Source: Gigaspora margarita
Taxonomy: Eukaryota > Glomeromycota > Glomeromycetes > Diversisporales > Gigasporaceae
Direction of reading: 5' to 3'
DNA length: 64,000 nucleotides
NCBI GenBank assembly: GCA_009809945.1
Contig: WTPW01001104.1
Span: forward strand, 11,310 to 75,309
The notes beneath the pieces are model-generated. The model saw nothing but the letters and a program-made list of their open reading frames with translations. It was not told where the DNA came from and did not search any database. How positions within the stretch are numbered: position 1 is the first letter of the stretch; every line of letters starts with the position of its first letter. Shown piece by piece: positions 1 to 12,455 of this stretch. A program made the translations under genes and the position numbers.

Positions 1-98
1 ATATATAAAGTAGCCAAATTTAAATTTTTAAGAGGCCAAATTTGCTTTTTTTATATATATTAAAGATGATCAAATTTTATCTTTACTTATAAAAATAC
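1..98. other. AT-rich window edge
   Basis: No gene is seen. The stretch holds two copies of a GGCCAAATTT/GCCAAATTTAA motif and otherwise AT-rich sequence up to the TA that begins the first MITE. Confidence 0.5.
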
Positions 99-100
99 TA

Positions 101-757
101 TCCCTTAAACTATAAGCAATTCCAGGCAAATTTGCCTGGAAAATTGCTATAAATATGCTTATGATCTATATTTTTTAAAACTTAAAATATTTAATTAAAA
201 TTTTTTTTGATAATATTTGAAAATAAGGATTATATTATAGTAGTATTTAATTTTATATTATAAGAAAAAAAGTTTAAGTTGCTTATAAGCTAAAAATAGA
301 CAAATTTTAAAAAATTTATTATTCAAAAAAATTATTTACTTATTTTTGGTGAACTCTATAAATATTAGCTCTAGCACTCTGTTCTAATATAGTATTGTAG
401 TTTATAAAAAGGATTACAACTTTAATTATTGCAACTTTTGTGATTTACTTGTAAAAATTAAGACTTTAATTAGAAGTAAAATTTTTTTTTATAGACGGGA
501 ACATATAAAATTTAAGAAAATCTAAAGAAAAGCTTTATAGTAAAAATTTTAAATTAAAAACTTCAAACTTTTATTACTTTAAAGTTTATTAATAATTTTA
601 AAAAATTTTTATAATAAAGTTTATAAAATATATTTTAAAGAAAATATTTTATAAATAAAGTATACCTCATATTCTTAATAAACTTTTGTTTTATTTAAAA
701 AATTGTAAATATGTTTAAAAATTCCAGGCAAATTTGCCTGAAATACAGTTTAAGGGA
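101..757. mobile_element. MITE family M1, Tc1/mariner-type, copy 1
   Basis: The ends are inverted repeats (TCCCTTAAACT at the left; the right end reads the same on the other strand). Just inside each end is a palindromic GGCAAATTTGCC core. TA flanks both sides (99-100, 758-759), the duplication typical of Tc1/mariner elements. No ORF is present, so it is non-autonomous. A second copy of exactly the same length (657 bp) lies at 35309-35965 with high identity. Others are at 35213-36513 and 43418-44407, both disrupted by insertions. Confidence 0.85.
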
Positions 758-957
758 TAACTTCAACTTGCTATAAAAAAAATTAAAAACATGAAAGTGT
801 TTAGCTTGTTTGATTTAACATTTTAAGATAGTATTTTTTTTTTACTATTTTTTTAAAAAAAGAATTAGCAATTTGAATTTTATCAATTTTATTGGTTGGG
901 ACTAGGTTGTACGTACTGTATAATTTTATTAAGTGATAATCCATAAGTGATCAGCAA

Positions 958-1196
958 TAGTGATGCCACCAAAATTGATTTTTGAAAAAGGCCTATTTCG
1001 TCTTCATTAGAGAAAATTAAAATTTTTTATAAGGAAGAGCAATTAAAATTTATATAGATATGTTCCTTTTAATTTCGTCTATTCAAAAAAAGTATCAAAT
1101 AATTTTGTCTTTCAAGTAAAATAGGTCAAAAACAATTTCGTCTTCAAATTTTAATTTCGGGTTTTCAAACCTGAAATGCTTTCGTCCTCATGTATA
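958..1196. mobile_element. MITE family M2, copy 1 (8-bp TSD-like flanks)
   Basis: A 239-bp insertion in the left arm of the 3-kb element. It is flanked by ATCAGCAA (950-957) and ATCAGCAC (1197-1204), 7 of 8 identical, as expected of a hAT-like 8-bp duplication. A diverged, inverted copy lies at 36897-37135, sharing TTTTTGAAAAA/GCTCTTCCTTATA blocks. No coding potential is seen. Confidence 0.55.
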
Positions 1197-1350
1197 ATCA
1201 GCACTATTACCATATTGGGACAATAGTAAATTTTGAAAATAACTATAATATAAACTTTTAAATGTTGAAATCTGATACTGCTCCAATGATAAATAATTTT
1301 TTTATTAAGTTAATAGCTCAAATCAATTAATTGAAAGTTGTAGAGCTCAT

Positions 1351-2329
1351 TAAGTTGCATTTAATGATGGTTAGATTATTCAAATTGGCCTAGTGCATAT
1401 GGGCCGATCTGCACACTACCCCAAATTTGCAACAAAATTATCTAATCAAATTAATGAATTTTATATATCGATAATAAGTAAAAAATGGTAATATAAAACT
1501 TCCGGTAAGTTATGTAATAATCCACTTTAAAACTTTACAAGTATATGGATTTTTAAGCCAGCTCTTCTGATCAAAAAATATTTTTTCCTGATCAAAAAAT
1601 AGTACAGACATAGCTTATATATAAAAGCAGCCAAAAAAAGATCTTATATACCAAATAAGCCCGTATAATTCTGTAAGTACAAAAGTTTTTTTTGTTTATT
1701 TAAACCATCTAGATTATTGCTTTAAAAAACTTTGTTAGCTTTATTTTAAAAGAACTAACCAAATAGCATATAAATTTTAGCAACTTATATATAGACATGA
1801 AGAATCGCAACTTATCATACATCCCAAGTCACAATCTAACCTTATACAACATATGACGTACGTACCTTATTAGAGTATTATAGACAAATTTCCATTATTG
1901 ACAAGACAGGCATTCATATAGTTTAAAGAATATAACTACAAAGTTTATATTATGTAAATGGCAAACAATTTTATTTTAAGCGATTGGTAATAAAATTTCA
2001 TTAGAATATAACTATTATTGACGGAGGCCTTAGCAATTAAATTCAAATAAACAATAGCATTTAGATTGCTAGTACATAGTCGTATCTATTTATTCTTTGT
2101 CCTCATATGAACTAGAACCTACAGTTTATTTTTTATTTTGAGAGAAAATCATCTTTAATAAAATGGTAAGACCGATAAGACCGATTTAACTATATATATT
2201 TTTTTTACAAAGTTGATATATGTGCTTGCCGCATAACATGTATTATCGTGTAACTAACTTTGAATATAATAAATCTAAATCTTACTCTAATCCAAACACG
2301 TTTAAACATCGAATGTAATCGATCTAAAA
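1351..2329. other. Non-coding interior of the 3-kb element
   Basis: No recognisable gene, RNA or clear repeat is seen between the left arm and the CA-rich repeat tract. The sequence is AT-rich with scattered stops in every frame. Confidence 0.5.
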
Positions 2330-3010
2330 TATTCCCAGTCCAACACTATTCCTAACTCTAACCCAATGCTATTCCTAACTCTGATTACAACCTGACTACT
2401 ATTCCTAACCCTAACCCAACTGCTAATAATACCCTAACCTCGAACCCAATCTGCTCATTAACAAGAACTATCAACCGAAACGAAGACATCAAATAACGAC
2501 AACGCGAGACCTAAAATTCTTACAACATTAACACCAACGAAAAACAACACACAAATAAAGCAACAAATAAAAGTAAAATACCTATAGACAATGACACCAA
2601 CAAACGGCAATATGATACCAAAGAATAATGGCACCGGCATCAATAAAATATAGTATGACACAGCACCAGCGAAATGTGCACCATATAACACAAGCGAAAT
2701 GCGAAACGACATGTCATAGCACCAGTACACTGCACACCACACTGCACACAAGAAATACGGCACGACATGGCACTGGCGAAATGCACACTACACCACAAAC
2801 AAAATGCAGAATGACACGACACCAACGAAATGCAACATCGTACCAATAAAATACGACAGACACAATATAGACCAGTAAATGATGAAGTGAAACACAGCAA
2901 GCGGCGAAAATAGGTACCACAAATGATGACACCAGCAACAATAGAGACACTGACAAACTACGACACTAGCGATGAAAAGAGACACTGACAAGCGACGACA
3001 ATACTGACAA
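2330..3010. repeat. Degenerate CTAACCC and CACCAGCGAAATG-like repeats
   Basis: The first part (2330-2455) repeats variants of ATTCCTAACTCTAACCCAA. The second (about 2600-3010) repeats variants of GACACCAGCGAAATGCACAC with strong strand asymmetry (A/C-rich plus strand). The long minus-strand reading frames here are low-complexity by-products. A similar CAAGAACACCAACGAC-type tract occurs at 33480-33730 in element X2. Confidence 0.6.
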
Positions 3011-3455
3011 AAAGAACTAATTAGTGCTGAAAAAAAAAATTTAAAATAAAAAATAAAAAAAAATACTTATCAATATTTTCCCTTCAGTTAACTGTAGTTA
3101 TTTCAAAAAAAAAAACAAAATACAAGAGTATTTTACAATTGCTATGCTATGCTACGTTCTGTTCTAACCTTTGATCGGTTTTAGATATCTTATTTTTTGA
3201 GGGACAATTTTTTTATGATTAGCCAATCAAATAATTTTATCATAAAATTTTTAGAGTGCATATTTAGGGCCCAATTACGCCGATCGGCGGATATGGTATT
3301 CTAAAATATCACTAAAAAATAATTGACTAACTATATAAAATTCAATGTAAACAAACTAGAAATTTTATATAGTTGGCCAATTATAATTTAGTGATATCTC
3401 AGTATACACTAGACTGAATTAACCACCATTAGATGCATTTCAGTGGGCTCTACAC

Positions 3456-3782
3456 TTTTTTTTTTTTTTTTTTTTTATATCAAAGTTACCGCTATGGGGA
3501 AAGGCTTTTATTCAAGTAAGTCAGATCACAGAAGCCTCCAGGGGCACCCTGACATTTGTTACATAAAAGAGAGTACAACTAGCTACACGTACAACTTTTG
3601 GTTATCTAATTTAAGTAGTCTGCCCGAAGGTTCTATACTAGTTGCCATACCTGTTTAAACCCTCTGATCTATGCTTTTTCTGCCAAATCCTCCTTGTATT
3701 ACCGGTACAGTCCTCCATTACATAAGTCAGTCAAGGCCAGTTCTGGATGTTTGCAGAATCCCCTTAGGACTAGTTTATCCTC
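3456..3782 (-). mobile_element. Poly(A)-tailed SINE-like retroposon, copy 1
   Basis: On the minus strand this 327-bp unit ends in an A tract (plus-strand T run about 3456-3476) preceded by GAATAAAAGCC. Its flanks are a 9-bp direct repeat, GGCTCTACA, at 3446-3454 and 3783-3791: a target-site duplication typical of target-primed retroposition. A homologous copy with the same 3' end and poly(A) lies at 15599-15941. No protein is encoded. A pol III promoter is not clearly recognisable, so SINE is a structural description. Confidence 0.75.
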
Positions 3783-3958
3783 GGCTCTACAACTTTTAAT
3801 TAATTGACTTGAGCTATTAACTTAATAAAAAAATTACTTATTATTGGAGCAGTATCAGATTTCTCAAATAATGAAGATTATAGTATTTTGCTCCAGATTC
3901 TAATATAAAAATGGTGCCAATCACTCATGGGTTATCACTTAATAAAATTATACAAATT

Positions 3959-4317
3959 TTTATGTTTCTCTAAATTTAATTGATTCTAATTTTTTGCTCT
4001 AAGTAAACTTGTTTAGTTCTAAAATATAAACTATTTTCTTTAAAATTTGAGGCAAAGATACTTAATTTTAAATTTTTGATAAAAAATTTCAAAATTAAAC
4101 GTTCCTTTCTTCAAATTTAAGAAAAGTAAAATAAATATAATAATTTGATATATTTTTTGGTGCTAAACAAGTTTACTTAGTACAAGAAGTTATAATTAAT
4201 TAGTATAATTTCAAGTAAAATAATATTTTTTAATGATTTTATTATATTCTCTAAATTTTACTAATTGATTCTAACTTTGTGCTCTAGATAAACATGTGCA
4301 TATATTATAAATCTTGA
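3959..4317. other. AT-rich intergenic stretch
   Basis: No gene or structured repeat is recognised. Two related phrases (TCTAAATTTAATTGATTCTAA near 3970; TCTAAATTTTACTAATTGATTC near 4250) suggest an internal duplication. Confidence 0.4.
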
Positions 4318-4470
4318 AAATGTTCTTGAACCTTGAACTGAACCTGAATTGAACTTTTTTTAAGTTCAGGTTCAGGTTCAGGTTCAAAATTTTTTCAAGT
4401 TTTCAGGTTCAGATTATTGAACATGAACCTAAACTTTTATTGAACTGAACTGAACCTAGGGATCCTGGTT
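4318..4470. repeat. GGTTCA hexamer repeat, partly inverted
   Basis: Runs of AGGTTCAGGTTCAGG and the complementary TGAACCTGAA form both direct and inverted repeats, so the tract could fold on itself. It resembles tandem B-box-like GGTTCA units, but no tRNA structure is present. Confidence 0.7.
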
Positions 4471-4493
4471 TTGCAATACCTACACAGAAATTT

Positions 4494-4532
4494 CGAAGTT
4501 ACGTTTTTGATATACTTGCATCAAAAACGTAA
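4494..4532. repeat. Perfect hairpin, AGTTACGTTTTTGAT arms
   Basis: The 15-base arm AGTTACGTTTTTGAT is followed by a short spacer (ATACTTGC) and its exact reverse complement. It lies about 490 bp upstream of the Rab7 start. Whether it is a small element remnant or a regulatory structure is not decidable from the sequence. Confidence 0.6.
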
Positions 4533-4559
4533 CTTTTGTATCACTTTACCTATCCTCCG

Positions 4560-5019
4560 CTACGCTCCGGACAATTAATAAACTTTTTACAAGCAATTCG
4601 GGTTTACAGTATGTATATATTTTAATATTATCAAAGATTTCCTTAAAAGTTAACCAATTAGATTTGCAGAGTACGTATTATAAAAGTTTAATTAATTAAT
4701 ATTAGCCATTTTTATACATTTTATACGTAATCTTTGTTAGAGTTCAGGAGTTATTCAGGTTTCTTAAAGATTCTTCTATTTCTTTTATCCTCAGAATCAG
4801 AACGAACATTAGTCACGTGTTGACTGTGGCTAGAATTCTATTGTCTGATGTCATTATACCGTCGTGTGTTCAGGTGATATTTTCCTTCTTGTTTCACAAT
4901 TTATTCAGCCCAAAAAGAAGTCCGTTAGCGTTAAGTAAACTCACTTTTTTCTTGCTTTATCCTTATAATAACAAGCCCATTAAGATTTTTCACATTAAAA
5001 TTAAAATATAATTTTTACA
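4560..5019 (+). promoter_or_regulatory. Upstream region / 5' UTR of the Rab7 gene
   Basis: This region lies between the hairpin and the Rab7 ATG. It contains mixed TC-rich stretches (4755-4800), as often found at fungal transcription starts. No TATA box can be assigned with confidence. An open frame within it (4817-5011) has no recognisable content and no conserved features. Confidence 0.3.
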
Positions 5020-6288
<1,269 letters not shown>

Positions 6289-6299
6289 TATACATGGGA

Positions 6300-7118
6300 A
6301 TCTAAATTATTTTGCCTTTGACGTAAATTTAAATGGCTAAATTAATTTTAGGCAGACTAAATCGTAAATAATTTAGGATGTCGAAAATAATTTAGGTTGC
6401 AAAAATTATTTTAACGTGCCGAATATATTTTAGGATGTCTAAAATATTTTTCGTCATTCGAAAATATTTTCGAATGACGAAAATTAAATATAATATTTAA
6501 ACTAATTTTTTATATTAAATAAATATTAGCGAGGTTTTTTTTACTGCATTTTAGTATATTAAAAATCTATTACCGTTGCTAACCTCTCAAAATCTATATG
6601 CATAGTGGTCATGTTTTGTATCGATATTGAAAGGTTACAGATTTGAAAACATTATTGTAGAATTACTGTTGAACCTCTCAAAAACCGATCTTGCCAGAAC
6701 CGATAACCTGTTAAATCTGATAAAATTAATTCTCCAAATCTAATTGTTATGATGTTTTCATATCTGATAACCTCCTTAGCAAAAAAAAAAAAAAAACGTG
6801 ATCCAAGCCATATGACTCGGGACCTGAAATGCGCATTGATCAACAATTTATCCAACGACTTTAAATAGGTTGTTTATGGTTTTCTTAACTATCTTTAGGA
6901 TTGTAAATTGCGTAATTCTATGTAATTTCGTTAACTTCGATTTCGTAATTCGATCACGTGACATGTAAAGTTCATTAAATTATTTGTTATTCTTGTTACG
7001 TAAAAGCTGTCTTTACATAAATATCATAAAACCTTATAATAAAAACTAAAATGGGCATAAATATTTTTATATAATCTAAATTAAGTATTGTAATTATATT
7101 TGATAACCAATTTAGATA
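6300..7118. other. Rab7 3' flank with short repeats
   Basis: No gene is seen. The segment 6330-6480 repeats TTTAGGATGTC/AATAATTTAGG phrases and ends in a 36-bp perfect palindrome listed separately. An A17-type homopolymer lies near 6780-6796. The minus-strand open frame across it looks spurious. Confidence 0.4.
6448..6483. repeat. 36-bp perfect palindrome downstream of Rab7
   Basis: The half-site TTTTCGTCATTCGAAAAT is followed immediately by its exact reverse complement, with no spacer. It lies 160 bp after the Rab7 stop codon. It could be a relic of an element end or a cruciform-prone site; it is too AT-rich to be called a terminator. Confidence 0.8.
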
Positions 7119-7369
7119 TTAATTTGGCTGTTTTTAGAAGCGTTTAAAAGCGCCTCTCATCTATCGTTAATAAAATGGTCTGATTGGCTAAAAAAAATAG
7201 ATCGTGTTTAATCATTTCGTTCACCATCTTTTTTTATGATTGGCCGAATTAAACTCAACGAAATTGATAAAGATGAGATCAATTTAATTTCGATTAATCG
7301 AAATGATTGAGCACCATCTCGATCACTAGCAAATCAATTGAGTAAGCTGCTTGAAAACAGCCTAAATCT
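7119..7369. mobile_element. Possible small MITE, GGCTGTTTT inverted ends
   Basis: TTTGGCTGTTTTTAGAAGC at the left is matched by GCTTGAAAACAGCCTAAA at the right. The interior carries several ATTTCGTT/AACGAAAT inverted pairs. No clear target duplication was found, so the boundaries are approximate. Confidence 0.45.
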
Positions 7370-7879
7370 AGTTTTATACTGTATATACTGTATATACAGA
7401 GAGACCTCTCTATATATGTAAATCTTTTTAAATGCACAGAAATTTATATGTTTTGCTCTCACACTCTCTCTAAGTGCACATTTTTTGAAGCTTTTTACCA
7501 TAGTTTCAAAAAGGAATGCATGTAAAGAGAGTTTTCTATATATTGTATAATTGAAATTTGAAAAAAGATATAATCTGTTTTATGTATTTGATTGTTTTAA
7601 ATGATACAGTAAATCATATCAGCCGATTTTGATTTTTGGGCCTTTTTTGGACCAAAAGTTACACAAATTTTTTTGTTCCTAAGTAACGTCGAAAAAGTAA
7701 CACTTGTATACAATTAAAAAAGAGCTTTTTAGCCTCTGGACAAGATAAAAAACGAATAAAACAGCTATACTAAGTTGTAAAAAGAAGTACTTTTACCTTT
7801 TGTTGATATATTCGGGTATTTTAGGATTGGTTCGCCATTGTTTGGTTGGTAACTATCAAGGACGAATTCGGAAGCAAAT

Positions 7880-8030
7880 TTTTTAAAATAATGGCCTTTT
7901 AAACGTACTTTTGACTTATAATGAAATATGTAAATTTCATAAATTTCTACATATTTAATTAGAAGTACAAAGTTAGTTTAAAAGGCCGTTTTTATGAAAA
8001 TTCGCTTTGAAATAATTTTAAGCGCAAAAT
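7880..8030. repeat. Imperfect inverted repeat, possible MITE
   Basis: The arms share TGGCCTTTTAAAC / GTTTAAAAGGCC, with inner pairs GTACTT/AAGTAC and AATTTC-type pairs around 7935-7965. The structure is MITE-like, but no target duplication was identified. Confidence 0.45.
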
Positions 8031-8118
8031 TTTTTGATAATCCTCAATTATGATTGGTTGGTTTTGGGGTCAGTATAAAGCCAAGCGAAGTTTTAGTTAA
8101 TAGAGGTATAAAACAAGT

Positions 8119-8142
8119 TAATAATAATAATAATAATAATAC

Positions 8143-8174
<32 letters not shown>

Positions 8175-8175
8175 A

Positions 8176-8209
<34 letters not shown>

Positions 8210-8260
8210 AGTAATGATAATAATACAGTAATAATAATAATATTATTATTATTAGATATA
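8119..8260. repeat. (AAT)n microsatellite with ACAGT interruptions
   Basis: Long AAT runs are broken by ACAGTAATAAT units, ending in ATTATTATT, which makes the right end inverted. It is a simple-sequence repeat. Confidence 0.9.
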
Positions 8261-8448
8261 TATAACCAAGATAGTTTGCCTTCAACTCAGTCAAAATTTG
8301 TTATACTGTATATTTAGGCTAAAATTATAATTTTTAATAAAGAATTAATATATTTGTAGCCATAGGCTACATGTATCCGTAACTAGTCAGGTGTAACATT
8401 ACTATCAACCCATTTTTTTTTTATACGTAAAAATAAAACTTCACGATT

Positions 8449-8480
8449 AAGGTTAAGGTTAAGGTTAGTGTGAGGTTAAA
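8449..8480. repeat. TTAAGG tandem repeat (short)
   Basis: Four consecutive GGTTAA-type units are seen, followed by degenerate GTGAGGTTA. It is too short and too internal to be called a telomere tract. Confidence 0.6.
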
Positions 8481-10056
8481 AAAAAAATTTTTTTTTTAGA
8501 TGGTTTCATAGTACAAATATATTAAAAATGAATTAAGAATATACCAAACTATGGTATTGGGTGATTTATACTACGTATTGTAATAACCATTTTTCTGTAT
8601 TACACAAAAAAAAAAAAAAAAAGGGTCTAACATTGAATACTATTTCAAATTAGTAATATAAATTATGTAGTAATAATATGATATATACAGTATATTTTTT
8701 TTTTTATAAATTAATATATCAGATATTAAGCATTCGCATTTTTCGGAAAAGTACGGGATTTTTCATGTGGCAATTGACCAATCAGAAATCATAATTTCAG
8801 CACATGATATACAGATGGATAATCATTGAACTGCGTAATTCTATTAAGTTTAACTTCGAAGTAAAATAAGTCGCGTTTTAAAAGAATAAAACTCTTCCGC
8901 CCAGCTTATAAAACAATTTACAAGCATAGAAACTTATTAGAAAAGTTTTTAATAAGAAGTTACACGTTCTTTATTAATATTCTTAAAACTTTTATCATAC
9001 ATAATAAAACAATTTCTATTGAATTAAATATCTTTTGATACATCTTTTGAAAACAATCTGTAAAGGTTATAATAAAATCAACGAGTTGATTATTTAAATA
9101 AGAAAAAAACCGAAAAACAACGTTGAACTTTGCGAATTGAGCGGTAAAATATACTTTTATTACCTCTTACTATAGAGTAGATATTACTTCAGCCGTTAAA
9201 AGAACGACCTTTTCCAGTGTGATGCAGCGCGATGCCGCACGTTGCAACTTCAGTTTCTTGAAAAGACGTTCTCTACGAAACTATTTTATTAATAACCGTA
9301 TTATGTGATTGGATTGATTTTTTTAAAGTTTACTTATACCCGAAAATTCTGGTTTTATACTACCGTTCTATATAAATACTCGTGTAATGTCGATCCCGGA
9401 AATCATCGGAATCGAAGTCCTTCCATGCTATTACTGTATTATATTATAACATATATATATTTGTGTATATTGACTTATTTATTATTTCTATAATGACTCA
9501 AATTTACTCAGATCATTTGTAAATGGCTCGAGTCTTAGCCATTTTGAAGTCTACAAATGACCGGTTATTTACCAAAAATAACAGGCAATCATGTATCATA
9601 TAGATCAAATTTTCTTATTCGTTGGTGTAACATAAATTGGATGTTATGATCTTGAGTTTATAAACCGAGATCTGCAATTGTTATAGAAATAATTCTAATT
9701 CTGGTTCCCATTAAATCCTATATCCCTAATTGTAGGTCTCCGCAGATTTTTGAAGATTCAAATGGAGTATCTAACGCTAACCTAATATATTTGTAAATGT
9801 TAATGCTCGACACTCAGTATAATAATATTTTGACGCTACTTCTAGGTATTAAAAGATTTTATAGGAATACTATTATTGTATATAGCGATCGGATGTTTTA
9901 AAGTTTAACGATAAGCATTTGATTATTTATAGTAATCATAATTGAGATTGATAAAGATCTAATCAACTGCAATGCAAATCCTAAGCCATTCTCTTCCTCT
10001 CAGGTTACTTTATACAATTTTTCTTTTTAACGAAAAGTTCAATATCAGGTATCACA
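8481..10056. other. Intergenic region upstream of isocitrate lyase
   Basis: No gene is seen. A CTTTTCC..GAAAAG inverted pair surrounds a locally GC-richer GCAGCGCGATGCCGCACG segment near 9220-9245. The last 60 bp before the ATG include a C/T-rich run (about 9990-10025), the likely 5' UTR. The open frame at 9305-9493 has no recognisable content. Confidence 0.4.
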
Positions 10057-12455
10057 ATGTCTTCCGCAACTTTTGTGTCGCAAGAACAAGCTGCATTTGA
10101 CTACGAAGTTTCTGAAGTGAAGAGGTGGTGGAAAACAGACCGTTTTCGTCTTGTAAAACGTCCCTATACTGCCGAGCAGATTGTGTCAAAACGAGGTCTT
10201 CTCAAACAACAATATGCCTCTGACACTCAGGCCAAGAAGCTCTGGGCCTTGTTAAAGCGTCATCAAAAGAACAAAACTGTTTCGCATACTTTTGGTTGCT
10301 TGGATCCCATACAAGTATCATTAATGGCTAGATATCTCGAAACCGTATATGTTTCAGGTTGGCAATGCTCTGCTACCGCTTCCACCTCAAATGAACCCGG
10401 TCCTGATCTTGCTGATTACCCAATGGATACCGTTCCAAACAAGGTGGAACATTTGTTTTTAGCACAACAATTCCATGACAGAAAACAGCGTGAAGCNAGA
10501 TTCAGTATGTCTAAAGAAGAACGTGCAAAAACTCCTTTCGTAGATTATTTACGTCCGATNATTGCTGACGCTGATACGGGCCATGGTGGTATAACCGCTA
10601 TATTGAAGCTTTCAAAAATGTTTGTTGAACGTGGTGCTGCTGGAAGTAAGTTTTCATTTCTTTTTTTTTTAAGTTGATAATTTTTACTATTAAATCTTAA
10701 AGATACGTAAAAATTTTGATGTACGATCGACTCTCAATAAATGTATTGTATCACAATTCGCGCAGACATTACCTCTTTTGTATGCTTATATACTGTCTTT
10801 TTTATGTCAAAAATATAACTTATATATGCAATAATATAAATCATTTATAAATCTATTCAAGCAAATGATCAATCTATGATATACAATCATCAAATTATCT
10901 AAACTTTAGAGTAAATCATTACATTTATTGAAGTCGACTGTATAATAATTTAATATTTCTAAACTAATTTTGAAAATTACTAAAATGCTTTATTATAAAA
11001 TTACAGTCCACATTGAAGATCAAAGCCCACTTTATAAAAAGTGTGGTCACATGGCTGGAAAGGTTTTGGTCCCAATCTCTGAACATATCAATCGCTTGAT
11101 TGCAATTCGTGTTCAATTCGATATTATGGGAGTTGAAAATCTTATTGTCTCCCGTACTGATTCGGAAGCCGCCACTCTCATCACATCTAATATAGATGCT
11201 CGTGATCATTCATTCATTCTTGGTGTGACAAACCCTAATCTTCGTCCTCTTGCGGAAATCATACGAGAGGCGGAAGCAAAGGGTATTTCGGGAACTAAAC
11301 TTGCTAAAATAGAAGAAGATTGGATTGCTGATGCAAACATCAAACTTTATAATGATGTTGTTATAGATGCAATTAAGGCATCTAATTATTCTGATAAATC
11401 AAATCGCCTTCAGAAATGGGCATCACAGTCACAAGGTCTTTCTTACTATGATAACGTCAAATTAGCCAAATCGTTGGGTGTTGACCCGTTTTGGGATTGG
11501 AATTTACCAAGAACTACTGAGGGATTGTTTAGGTATCAAGGTGGCACCAAGTGTTCTATTCACCGCGGGATAGCATACGCTCCATATTGTGATATGTTAT
11601 GGATGGTTAGTAATTTTTCTAATATTCGACGTATTTTTTCCTTCATTTGCTGCAATATAGCTTATTATTATTATTATTTTTATTTATTTTTTTTTTATGT
11701 TAGGAAACAAAATCTGCCATTGTCAAACAAGCGAGAGAGTTCTCCGAAGGTAACTGTTAATAAGATTTCTAAATTAGCAAAAAAAGATAATTTTTTTTTT
11801 TTTTTTTTACTAAATAATATTTTTATTGTTTAAGGTGTACTCAAGGTGCACCCTGAGGTTTTGCTTTGTTATAATTTGTCACCAAGTTTTAATTGGGATG
11901 CAGGTATATACATATATCTATGTTAGTTATCATTGGAGAGTTTTAATATCACTTTTATTAATTCCTGTTGTTTATAAAGCCGGCTTGAATGATGAGCAAA
12001 TTCGCAGTTTCATTTGGGACTTGGGCAAAATGGGATTTGCATGGCAATTCATTACATTGGGTGGTCTTCATTCTAACGCTTTGGGCGTCGGTAATTATTG
12101 TCATAATTATTATCATTATTCTTTGTTGTCAGGTTTATAACATAATTAATACTCATTTTATTTTGATTATTTTATAGACCTTTTTGCACGTGAATATGCT
12201 AAGACCGGAATGTTGGCTTATGTGAGGGATGTTCAACGAAAAGAACGTGAGCATGGAGTAGAAACATTGGCACATCAAAAGTGGGCTGGAGCAAATTATG
12301 TTGACTCATTAAGTAAGTCTATTTGTTATTTAGTAACGAATATATGAGAATCCAATTTTTACATATATTTAATTTCTTAAGTTAAAACGGTACAATCTGG
12401 AGTCGTTTCTACTGCTGCTATGGGTAAGGGTGTGACTGAAGAACAATTCAAATAG
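10057..12455 (+). CDS. ICL1: Isocitrate lyase, complete, seven exons
   Basis: Isocitrate lyase cleaves isocitrate to glyoxylate and succinate, the first step of the glyoxylate bypass used to make sugars from lipid or acetate. Exons are 10057-10645, 11007-11605, 11704-11749, 11835-11903, 11980-12090, 12178-12312 and 12382-12455. They join in phase to 540 residues, a normal fungal length. All introns are GT..AG; the first is 361 nt, the others 69-98. Visible motifs are DADTGHGG (exon 1 end), the signature KKCGHM with the catalytic cysteine (exon 2 start), and NLSPSFNW (exon 4). Two N calls fall in exon 1: 10497 (GCN, still Ala) and 10560 (ATN, Ile or Met). The C-terminus ends TEEQFK, so no canonical SKL-type peroxisomal signal is visible. 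The ICL1 symbol rests on family identity. Confidence 0.97.

Larger units (their letters stand above)
921..3958. mobile_element. 3-kb element with long terminal inverted repeats
   Basis: The left arm (about 921-1350) and right arm (about 3788-3958) are inverted copies. Both contain TATAATTTTATTAAGTGATAA at the outer edge and share CTGATACTGCTCCAAT further in. The left arm is lengthened by a MITE at 958-1196 and the right arm is bordered by a retroposon at 3456-3782. I find no transposase ORF between the arms, so this is a non-autonomous or foldback-type element. Its exact ends and TSD are not resolved. Confidence 0.6.

Noticed and set aside
2330..2455. Telomere-like CCTAACCC repeats
   Set aside because: Units are irregular (CTAACTCTAACCCAATG) and lie inside an inverted-repeat element, so no chromosome end is indicated.
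2458..2991. Several overlapping minus-strand ORFs of 60-100 residues
   Set aside because: They lie in the degenerate CACCAGCGAAATG repeat tract and exist in three frames at once, a sign of biased composition and not of coding.
4817..5011. 64-residue ORF just upstream of Rab7
   Set aside because: No motif or homology is recognised and it ends before the Rab7 ATG; more likely leader or promoter sequence.
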